From Bugula neritina (taxonomy: Eukaryota; Bryozoa; Gymnolaemata; Cheilostomatida; Bugulidae), in NCBI GenBank assembly GCA_964035545.1, contig OZ037768.1, positions 16,709,375 to 16,773,374 on the forward strand: a stretch of 64,000 bases of DNA, in the 5' to 3' direction. Both the position numbers and the translations under genes were made by a program. Below, piece after piece: positions 55,472 to 64,000 of the stretch. A model generated the notes under the pieces. It was given only the letters and a program-made list of their open reading frames with translations. It was not told the origin of the DNA and ran no database searches. The first letter of the stretch is position 1; each line of letters opens with the position of its first letter.

Positions 55472-57117
55472 CTAAAAAGGTACACTGGGACCTTCATCTG
55501 GAAATCTTTCTACAAGACAATACAATTATTATAAGAAGCAAAATGAATGAAACATGGCACTATTTGTGTATATTGGTGATATATTACGAATGCATGACTG
55601 AGATTTGCTGTACCTTTGAAACATTACACAGTTATAAAGTTTGAAGCCCAGTTTGTTTAGTTTTAGCAATCATTTTTTCCTTTTAAATTTTAGCACAGTG
55701 TTGCTGTTTTTTACTGATGAATCTATAGCAGGTTATATCTATACTTACCACTTACAGTTACTCCAGGAAACAGTCTATAGACTACATGAGATGCACTGAT
55801 TTTAAACAATGTAATTTTTGTATTATCTAATAGATTGATGTCTAAAACTGTAACCATTAGATAGTCTATCAGGGAATTTAATTGGTTGAATACAAATGTA
55901 CATTTTTTTCCTATGTATCAAATACTTTTATGATTTTTTCCAGAAAATGACTCTCAGTTGGGATACTGAACGAATTATTCAAATGGGGTGTGAGCTGCCA
56001 CTTTAAGAGTCATGAAATTTTGACCAATTTAAAAAAATTATAGTTCTGTGTGATTTGATTACCATGTAAAATGAATTCTGTCTAAGTTTCAGACTTCGCG
56101 CATTAAATGCATAAAGTGCATTAAGTGATAGCATTTAAACTTCAAACTGTGTAATTAAAACGTTTAATTGGGGTTTCAAGAGAAACCTGTACGTTAGTCT
56201 TTATATCAAATGGTCTAAATGCGCTTGGCTTATAAATATTACAGAAATAAGTTTTTTGGTGCAATACAGTTTACTAGTAATTGTCAAAATGTGCGAAGAT
56301 CATACAAACTTTTACTTGTTTAAGAATTAAACCCCACCAAGCGGTTTTAAAAAAATAGGCCGTGTAAAACTTTAGATTTGTTGGAAATTTTGTCTTCTAA
56401 TAGCAATTTGCTGTCATTCAGTGTTCGGCGTGTCATACTTACTGCAACTACAAGTTGGGCAGTTATTCTCATCTAGAACATTTCCAAATTGACAGTAGAT
56501 GAGGCAAACAGGTCCACATCGAATTTTACCAATTTCACCACTAATCACTGCACTGTTGGCTAAAATACAGTAGAAAAATCGCAAATGTGTCAAATAAGCT
56601 AGCTAACTACATATGTGCGTGTGTTCATGCGTGTGCGTGTGTGCGTGTGTTCATGCGTGTGCGTGTGTGTGTGTGTAGCCATAGTTTTAGCATTATAATT
56701 TAGCAACATGGAGGTGTAACACAATGTAAGCCTTAGCTAACGTAGATTGTCTTGCAACTATGAATGCTATAAATACATTGTTTAGTTTAAAGTTGAACAA
56801 AATAAAAAATATAAATAAAATATTTTAAAATGACATAGCCTTAAAGTTGCTGCTGCAGTAGAGCGTTACTTCTTTGTGATAAACAACCTCATTTTAGCTA
56901 GTGAAAACTTTTTAACATTATATTTTTTAAAAAAAGATAATTGAATTAGAAGTCATAAATTTTGTGTTTATCTAATGACTTTAAACCTCAAGGGTGGTTT
57001 TACATGCGATATATATAAGAACTTTTTCTATCATACTACAAAATTTCAGATCAGTGTTTTATACTCACCAGAGAATATCAGAGCTATAAAAGAAAGAAGT
57101 AAAGCCAAAACTTTCAT
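55472..57117 (-). CDS. Secreted six-cysteine antistasin-like peptide, copy 2
   Basis: Exons 57117-57069, 56559-56443 and 55509-55472 give 67 residues. The signal peptide [16 protein letters not shown] is identical to that of copy 3. The domain reads RCGPVCLIYCQFGN then [12 protein letters not shown]: spacing C-x3-C-x3-C-x10-C-x2-C-x-C. It has the longest N-terminal lead (ISGEIGKI). The tail exon gives KRFPDEGPSVPF and stops at TAG (55474-55472). It lies in the first half of the segmental duplication shared with copy 3. Expected product: a cleaved, secreted peptide of about 50 residues. Family membership is judged on cysteine spacing and the D-x-x-x-C turn only. Confidence 0.75.
56605..56676. 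repeat. (TG)n/(GTGTGC)n microsatellite in unit A
   Basis: Interrupted GTGTGCGTGTG repeats in intron 1 of peptide copy 2, at the same place as the longer array at 58970-59078 in copy 3. Confidence 0.85.
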
Positions 57118-57450
57118 GGTGACTTGTTGCAGTTGTAATGTTAAATGTGTATGATTGATGATGGCACTGGCATATCTACTATAGCTCCATATGACAGCTC
57201 TCACATCTGATTGATAGATATGTATATAATATAGAGTGTATAAGTGTTAAGTTTTATCTGCAATGTTATATTGGCCATTTGTAATTTCAGTTTTTAAAGC
57301 AAGAGATAGAAAACCTCTGCCATACTAATATTATAATCGCATTATATCTTTATTAGATGCATACCAATGCAGTTACAATGTTATAGATGCATATTTGTGC
57401 AGTTACAATATAATGTGCACTGTGTACATAATGATCAATATATATACTAT

Positions 57451-57529
57451 ATACACGCACACGCACACGCACACGCACACGCACACGCACACGCACACGC
57501 ACACGCACACGCACACGCACACGCACACG

Positions 57530-57605
<76 letters not shown>

Positions 57606-57816
57606 TGTATGTATGTATGTATGTATGTATGTATGTATGTATGTATGTATGTATGTATGTATATATATATACCGTATATATATGTATATATGTATATATA
57701 TATCGTATATGTATGCTGTATATGTATGCTGTATATGTATACTGTATACTGTATACTGTATATGTATACTGTATACTGTATATGTATACTGTATACTGTA
57801 TATGTATATAATATAC
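57451..57816. repeat. Compound microsatellite between duplication units
   Basis: Successive blocks: (CACACG)n to about 57532, (CA)n, (TA)n to about 57578, (TATG)n to about 57662, then ATATGTATACTG-type repeats. It yields open frames on both strands that are not genes. Confidence 0.95.
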
Positions 57817-58054
57817 AGAGCTTACTTATAATATTTATTCGTAAACACAAAGAAATCATAGCAAGTCGATTTGTAAAACAGCATATTTTTACAGTTTATA
57901 AATCAAGTTACAAAAATATTTTTATTGCCAATAATTGATAATGTGAGGAGCCTATGTATGTATACGCAACTGCATTTTATTTTATCAAAACAAATTTTGA
58001 TAAAGAAACACACTTCATTATAACATTCAGGGGAGTGTAGCAAGGATCATCTCT

Positions 58055-58988
58055 TTATTCAGGGACTACACTTTTGGTTTTCCAAAAAGACACAATGGGA
58101 CCTTCACCCGAAGGTCTTTCTACAAGACAATAAAACTACTTTAAGGAACACAATGAACAAAATATGAGCTCTATTTGGGTGAATCAGTAACATGTCACAC
58201 ACCTGATTAAAATTACAGCACTGTGTTGAAACTTGCTATATTTTTAAAACATTACACAAAGAGCTTGAACTCATACTCAAATAGACTGTTTACACTTGCT
58301 TAGAGAAATATTTTGTGGAATGTATGAGACTTACTAATTTTAAATAATATTGTTTTTGTACACTATAAACCATGTCTGAAAATGGTAGCATATCAGAAAA
58401 TTTAGAACCTACTAACTAAAGTCAGTTAACTACATATTTAAAATTTTATTCGTGTATATATTATATATATCAAATATATGTTTTTAATGATTTTCTCAAA
58501 AATGTCTCTCAACTGAAATATATTAAAATTTTAGTCTCAAGTGTTAAACTTTGCATATATATTTAGTGGTTGGGTATATTGAGTGATAGTAGTTAAACTT
58601 TGTAGCTACAATACACTCGCGTAATTGTCAAGAAGCTCAAGTTATATGAGTTTCACTTGTTTGTGAAACTGCCCTGTTAGTTATGAAAACACTGTCTAAA
58701 TTCTTGGATGAATTAAAGAATCTGTTTTCTAATAATTATAGTAATTTACTCTCAAGCAGTGTTTGACACATAAGTGTGGAACTATACTTACTGCATTTAC
58801 ATATTGGGCAGTTATTCTCATCTAGAACATTTCCATATACACAGGAAATGAAACAACTGGGTCCACATCGCATTTCACCACCAATCACTGCACTGTTTGC
58901 TAAAATTAATAGTAATTTTGCAACTGTGACAAAGTTATAGCTGGCCAAAAGCCAGTACATGTTTAGTGGTGTGTGTGTGTGTGCGTGC

Positions 58989-59027
<39 letters not shown>

Positions 59028-59491
59028 CGTGTGTGTGTGTGTGTGTGTGCGTGAGTGCGTGTGTGTGTGTGCGTGTGGTAAAATACTTTAAGCTATAATT
59101 TACCGACAAAAATATAATGTAGCACAATATAGGCAAAACTTGTTTGAAGCTATGAATGCTGTTATAACTTTGTTAAAATTTAAAGTTACGTGAAATAAGA
59201 AATATAAATGATGAATTTTATAGTTTACTTTTCCTAAAGATAATTGCTGCGACGGTACCTATAGCATTACTTCTCCATAGAGGCTCTTTTAGCATCGGAT
59301 GTTTGCAAGAAAAACTTAAAACTCCAAATCATTAATTTGGTTTTTGTGTAGTCGCTCTAAATCTCAATGGTGGTTTTATATGCTATATATAAGAACTTTT
59401 TCTATCATACTACAAAATTTCAGATCAGTGTTTTATACTCACCAGAGAATATCAGAGCTATAAAAGAAAGAAGTAAAGCCAAAACTTTCAT
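58055..59491 (-). CDS. Secreted six-cysteine antistasin-like peptide, copy 3
   Basis: Exons 59491-59443, 58899-58792 and 58119-58055 give 73 residues. The signal peptide equals copy 2. The domain is [14 protein letters not shown] then [12 protein letters not shown], with the same cysteine spacing as copy 2. In the tail exon the codon matching the TAG stop of copy 2 is TGG, so the tail runs on to [12 protein letters not shown]. Identical signal exon and near-identical flanks beside changed inter-cysteine residues suggest a recent copy under diversification. A noncoding hAT-like element lies just upstream (59623-59963). Confidence 0.75.
58970..59078. repeat. (TG)n/(GCGT)n microsatellite in unit B
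   Basis: Alternating purine-pyrimidine GT/GC repeat in intron 1 of peptide copy 3, prone to Z-DNA; positional counterpart of 56605-56676. Confidence 0.9.
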
Positions 59492-59622
59492 GGTGACTTG
59501 TTGCAGTTGCAATGTTGAATGTATATACCTGAAGATGGCAGTGGCAAATTTATGTACAGTAGGGCTATTATAGCTCCATGTGACAGCTCTCACAGAGATA
59601 CGTATACGCCTATCTGATGAAC

Positions 59623-59963
59623 CAGGGGTGTTCAACCCTTTTAGAGCTAGGTCCACTGAAATGAAATATTTTATGGCGAGAGCCACTTTGTAAAATTTAG
59701 CATGAATTAGTGGGCCACAGCATCAGTATATTTTTTTTAATTACTTTTTTTAAGTTCCCATCAATGATTACAACGGAGCCCTAATAATCACTGCAAGCTG
59801 TATGTCGTGTAACATGTATATAAATGAGACATCTAACCTGTGGTTTTTCCACTCTAATTCATATATGTATGTGCAAAATAATTTTATTTGTTATGCCTTT
59901 GAGGGCCATGCACATAAATGTAGGCTGGGGGACCGCATCTGGGGCGCCTGTTGGACAGTTCTG
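59623..59963. mobile_element. hAT-like nonautonomous element
   Basis: Begins CAGGGGTGTTCAAC and ends GTTGGACAGTTCTG, imperfect terminal inverted repeats of the hAT-Charlie style (CAGNNNTGTYCAAC). The interior has GGGCCAC and GGGGGACCGCATCTGG-type sequences seen near the ends of such elements. It has no coding capacity and no clear 8-bp target duplication. The paralogous site near 57230 in unit A lacks it. Confidence 0.6.
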
Positions 59964-60009
59964 CTATAGAGTATAATGTGAGTGTTAAGTTTTATCTGCA
60001 TTACTATAT

Positions 60010-60208
60010 AACTCACTCACAGAAGTTTATAGTCCCTGTGAGAAGCCCCTGATGGAAAGGGCTTTTGTTAGATCAGGCTAAGGACTTATTTAAATGAGGC
60101 ACAGGGCACCAAACTGCCTAACATTACCAATGGCCTTTGTCCGGCTCCAAACCCATGACCTCGTGTTTACTAGGCAAACGCTCTAACCCCTAGACCACAG
60201 CTGCTCCC
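60010..60208 (-). mobile_element. tRNA-derived SINE, copy B
   Basis: On the minus strand from 60208: GGGAGCAGCTGTGGTCTAGG, then GTTAGAGCG (A-box region) and CGAGGTCATGGGTTTGGAGC (B-box region), then a body shared with copy A at 8437-8642. The tRNA-like head is better kept than in copy A. It lies between peptide genes 3 and 4. Confidence 0.7.
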
Positions 60209-60414
60209 TATCTGCATCACTATATGGCTTACTTATATATTGAATGTTGTAATTTAAGTTTTCTAAAAAAATATAGGAAACTTGTTACTGATTGGAAGCC
60301 TTATGAACAGAATGAGGTATAATCTACTATATATTTATTAAATGCATACATGTGCAGTTACAATATAGTGTGTACTGTGTACTGTACATAACTATAAGCT
60401 GCAAACTTCTGTGA

Positions 60415-61818
60415 TTAACCCAGCAGATCAGATACAGATATCTTCACCTTCTCGGATTTTCCTGATTCTACAACAAACTCAGCTGCTTGTGTATATGTGC
60501 AAGATACATTATGTATTGTCTTATATATGTACAGTATATATTATATGCAATATATGTATAACATATATATTATATACATTGAGCATCTATACAATATTAT
60601 GTATGAAACATATCTTGTATATATGCAATGTATATTATATACATTGTATATATAACATACAGTATATAAAAGACAAACACATATGTAATATAATTGAAAT
60701 ATCTTCAGTGGTTAAGCTCTAGTTAAAGGAGAGTAAGGGAAATTGAAAAAAAGTTCAACTTTGTGGATACGCATATATATCAAAGCCTAAACAAAATGCT
60801 GAGTGTGAAAATATATTTATCAACAGATATATAATAATATTTTATCAAGACCATCTAATAGAGTTATCGTTATTTGCATGGTGCTATGCATTGTATTGTA
60901 TGTAAATCTAGATAACATCTATAAGTTGTTATTGCACCATCAACTATAATATTATTATCATTAAAATATACTGCTTTTTTGCCTGTTGTACACACTTAAC
61001 AATTATAGCTAGGTTGCAGTAAGTCATTTGTTTATACATATACGCATCAGCGCTCGTGTACGTTACTTACTGCACTGACAAGTTGGGCAGCCTCTAGAGT
61101 CCCTAACATTTCCGTACCGGCAGTACCTTTTGCATACAGGTCCACAGGTTACTGGTCTCCCACTAATAACAGCGCTGTTTACTACAACACCAATACGTGC
61201 ATGCGACATATTCTGTAAACTCAACTATAAGCGTAGGGCCACACGGCGCGTTTTACACGTTCGTGACGTGCGAGAAAACCCGTATAGACCTGCCACACAC
61301 AGTGAGTGTGTTGCGAGTGAGAAAATTTATTCGCCAATAATGTTAGCGTTAAACTTCACTGCTCGCCTACAAACATTTGTTTATAAAACTACGTCATCGG
61401 CAAAGTGACTTAGATATTATAAAAGCGGAAATACAAATTATATGAAACTGTTTTAAATCAGTTCGCTAAAAGCTAAAATAAAAATTGAAATAAAAAAAGT
61501 GTGCTTGCTAAATGATAATGAGCCAATTAGATCAAACACACACGAGCTTGCCACACTTCTCGCTCAGCATGTTAGACGCATGAAAATCCCGCTCACGACG
61601 TCCCATTTTTGAGCTAAATGGGTTTTCTCGCACTTCACAAACGTGTAAAACGCGTCGTGTGGCCCTACGCTAAATTGATCAAATTCAGTACGGTAGTTAG
61701 CACGATGTGCTTTGAAACAAATAGACCAATTATTTTGACAATATGCTCTATTGGTAATTTGCTACTCACCTGTGTATATGAAGACCAATAGACCAATAAG
61801 TATAGCTACCAGCTTCAT
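60415..61818 (-). CDS. Secreted six-cysteine antistasin-like peptide, copy 4
   Basis: Exons 61818-61770, 61181-61071 and 60467-60415 give 70 residues. Signal peptide MKLVAILIGLLVFIYT; domain TCGPVCKRYCRYGN then VRDSRGCPTCQC, more basic than the other copies. The third exon (KSGKSEKVKIS, ending LLG) is assigned from a good acceptor and matching phase and is less certain; without splicing, the frame would stop two codons after the last Cys. Intron 1 contains a full-length Harbinger-type MITE. DSRGC is shared with copy 1, so copies 1 and 4 look older than the 2/3 pair. Confidence 0.7.
61231..61670. mobile_element. PIF/Harbinger-type MITE, 440 bp
   Basis: Terminal inverted repeats of roughly 50 bases begin GCGTAGGGCCACACG on both sides and are flanked by TAA (61228-61230 and 61671-61673). 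The interior has no transposase. The arms have several CpG-rich words (GACGTGCGAG, CGCGTCG) unlike the AT-rich surroundings. It sits in intron 1 of peptide copy 4. A shorter relative is at 14801-14916. Confidence 0.85.
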
Positions 61819-63160
61819 GATTATTTTTACGCCACACCTGCTGCAATAAACTTTGACTGATCTTGTTGATAGTTTATTGTACAACTAGTTGAAGTTAGCA
61901 ATAGGTGACTTTAAGTCCATATGATGCTTCCCAGCATATAGGTAGTTTCATTATCTCTCTATTCTTCACACAAGTTACTAAATTTAGATTTGTTGGTTTG
62001 AATAGAATGAGTATTAAGTGGTATTTAACCTGTCATACAGCTTTGAAAATATTGCATAAGTTTAGTTGAAAAGTTTCAAGCAAAGGATGAATACAATTAT
62101 ATTTAAACTAAACGCTTCCATTTAATAGTAATCATATAGGATATGTTGTAAACTAATTTACAAATAACAGTAGCAAATTTTTGAGTTAATTTAAATCAAC
62201 ATGCATGCATGCATGCTATAGTGACATAGTGGCAAAGTATATTTTCCTGTAATTATTTTTTGTAAAGACAATCTATTGATTTTTTCGATAATTTTTTCAC
62301 TTTTTCACGTGTGCGTGGTAGAAATATTCTTATAAGTAAAGAACGCCTGACACACTTTATCTATGCAGTGTTGAAATACTTATACTTATATTATATGTTA
62401 TTATCTACAGACTTTTTAGGGGTTGTATTCTCAAAAAACTTGTTTTATAATAAATTTCATGCTAACATGCCTTGAATTAATTTGGGATTTAATAAAAGAT
62501 GGCATATAACTATATGCTAACAGAAAAATAGAAGCATCCACTTTACAGTGTGTAAAATAATGTATGTGTTGATAATAGTAACATTGGCACCAACTACTAA
62601 TTACTAAAGCCTAGGTTATATAGAAATGAGACCAATTGCTTTATAGAGTATTCCATAGAAAAAAGGGAAACCGGTTAAAATAGTGAGAACTAAATTTATT
62701 TACTAACAGTCAAATGCTAATAATTAAAAATGTTGTAGCTGTCATAAGTAATAGAAACATCACCTAGTAATACAAGTAAAGGCAGGTACAAGCACTCTAT
62801 TCAATAACAATGTTATAACCAATGCAACAAATATAAGCCTAGCCTCTCTTCTCTTATGTCTAGTGGTATAAGAGAAGAGATTGCACCCCAATCTTGAGTC
62901 ACTTGGTAAAAAAATCACAGATTGATAGAAATAAAAACATTAAGTGACGAAAAACAAGGAAACATCCATTCATTATTAAAGAGTATTATCTTCTAATTGT
63001 AGTCAATTTCTGTTTCTCTTTGCATTTAATAGAAAAGACTACAAATTTTATTCTTGTTTCAATTGACAAGATTACAGTAAGCTAGAAACTTCAACATTCC
63101 GCCTATTTACATCCAATTTATTTGTATCTCGTTTGATATAAACTGTAGAAGTAAATCTGA
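61819..63160. other. Intergenic region between peptide copy 4 and TMEM218
   Basis: No gene seen. It contains a (CATG)n palindrome at 62202-62216 and a 13-bp-stem, 10-base-loop hairpin at 62845-62880 (TCTCTTCTCTTAT and its complement), about 280 bases past the TMEM218 stop. TTTATT at 63117 is a possible minus-strand polyadenylation signal for TMEM218. Confidence 0.5.
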
Positions 63161-63780
63161 TCACTGTCTGTATGAGAGTTTCTTCAAAGGCTTGGCATAT
63201 ATTGGTTGGAGTATCTCAAACAAGGCGTAAAGTAAGAGAGAGGCAATGAATGATATCACCATGAATGACAAGATCAATATTCTCGGATAGTATGTAGAAT
63301 CATATACCTGAAAGAAATTCAAGACACAAGTAACATAGAAAGAAACAATTAAAAAAAGTAAATATGCATGGATGCAACATGGAATAACAATGCTTACTGT
63401 AATATCTATTTCAGTTTCTCCTTCTAGAGATTCTCGTGGTGCAAACCATAAAATCAGGCTAATTATAGCTGCGAGTGGTACTAACACTAAGCCAGCCATT
63501 CTAAATAAAATGAAAGACATAGTATGGTAGAAGTAGATTAATGCACATCATTTTGGTTATAACTTCAACAACCAATAAGGTTTTCAAACACCAGCAATAC
63601 CTTCATGTGTCAAATAAATATTACAAAGTTATCACTCCTTTATTATAGTTGTAAAGAAACTCACTTAGCTGGTCCATCTAGTCTAGATAGTAGGAGGGCT
63701 ATGACCAAACTACCTAGGCACAGCGTGGAGATAATAATTAACCCGGGACCAATTGCTACATCCTGATTTGTTGAAGACAT
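63161..63780 (-). CDS. TMEM218: TMEM218 homologue (ciliary transition-zone membrane protein)
   Basis: Three exons, 63780-63665, 63500-63398 and 63307-63161, give 121 residues (human protein about 115). The N-terminus MSSTNQDVAIGPG leads into TM1 (LIIISTLCLGSLVIALLLSR). TM2 (LVLVPLAAIISLILWFAPR) is followed by an acidic loop (EGETEIDI), then TM3 (ILILSFMVISFIASLLLYAL). The protein closes with EILQPIYAKPL, where vertebrate TMEM218 has EPIYAKPL. Three membrane spans, loop position, length and this end signature identify it. TMEM218 works at the ciliary transition zone with the MKS/tectonic module and is mutated in human ciliopathies; the same site of action is inferred. Confidence 0.8.
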
Positions 63781-64000
63781 GTTGATGCTCGCTCTAAAAC
63801 ACAAAAGTTTAACTAGCATACATAATATGAATTAAGCTAAAATATTTTAAAATTTTCTTTACTTATCAATGGTAATTCAACTTGTTTATGTTTATGCCAA
63901 ATAAAAATAAAATTATACAATATTGGTAACATATATTAATATCAAATTGTACAAGTTAAACAAATTTAAATATTTTAGGGAAAATAAATCAAAATCATGG
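63781..64000. other. Upstream of TMEM218, AT-rich, nothing recognised
   Basis: Presumed promoter side of the minus-strand TMEM218 gene. No distinct element seen before the window ends. Confidence 0.4.

Larger units (their letters stand above)
55240..57440. repeat. Segmental duplication, unit A (peptide copy 2)
   Basis: Collinear with 57838-60395. Matching landmarks include AATTGATAATG then GCAACTGCATTTTATTTTAT, the tail-exon region (GGGACCTTCA, CTTTCTACAAGACAATA), the domain exon, a TG microsatellite, the signal exon, and GTTAAGTTTTATCTGCA. It is about 300 bases shorter than unit B, mostly because B has gained a hAT-like insertion. Confidence 0.85.
57838..60395. repeat. Segmental duplication, unit B (peptide copy 3)
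   Basis: Second copy of the unit at 55240-57440. Unit-specific insertions are the hAT-like element at 59623-59963 and the SINE at 60010-60208. The two units are separated by a 370-bp microsatellite cluster. Confidence 0.85.

Noticed and set aside
57353-57938. Long Tyr/Ile/Val/His-rich open frames on both strands
   Set aside because: Direct translation of CACACG, TA and TATG microsatellites.
59367-59573. 68-codon plus-strand frame over the signal exon of peptide copy 3
   Set aside because: Antisense to the conserved signal exon and its splice donor; the same shadow exists over copy 2.
60030-60208. Functional tRNA gene
   Set aside because: A- and B-box-like sequences are present but the arms do not fold into a full cloverleaf, and the sequence continues into a SINE body shared with 8437-8642.

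Overview
The window is nuclear DNA from an AT-rich, intron-rich animal, most likely a marine invertebrate. Genes are split into many small exons with GT-AG introns, and the protein families are animal ones. The intergenic DNA and introns hold LINE, SINE, MITE, LTR and satellite debris. I cannot place the phylum; a lophotrochozoan-like animal (bryozoan, mollusc, annelid) would fit.

Layout. (1) 3.05-22.5 kb, plus strand: a complete plasma-membrane calcium ATPase (PMCA) gene in 22 coding exons that join in frame into about 1209 residues. At least one alternative last exon (22.99-23.17 kb) replaces half of the calmodulin-binding site, and a possible second one lies at 27.3 kb. (2) 28.98-32.8 kb, minus strand: a six-exon gene of 289 codons resembling CCDC117 (HCFC1R1-like C-terminus). 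(3) 35.4-45.6 kb: a transposon-rich block. It contains a decayed LINE with a G20 run, a 4.7-kb foldback-like structure whose inverted arms are arrays of a 97-bp unit enclosing an intron-containing DUF3987-like ATPase gene, an LTR fragment upstream of that gene, and a decayed LINE with a restriction-enzyme-like endonuclease on the minus strand. (4) 47.6-53.1 kb, plus strand: mitochondrial GABA transaminase (ABAT), eleven exons, with the first exon not found. (5) 53.8-61.8 kb, minus strand: a tandem cluster of four three-exon genes for small secreted six-cysteine peptides of antistasin-like spacing; the middle two lie in a recent segmental duplication. (6) 63.16-63.78 kb, minus strand: a complete three-exon gene matching TMEM218.

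The housekeeping genes are not an operon and have no obvious joint function. The coherent multi-gene unit is the peptide cluster: same exon phases, same signal-peptide pattern, diverging cysteine loops and tails. The most unusual item is the DUF3987 gene bounded by inverted satellite arms, which may be a little-described class of eukaryotic mobile element. Coordinates and splice sites were read by eye; phases were checked exon by exon, but no database or transcript data were available.
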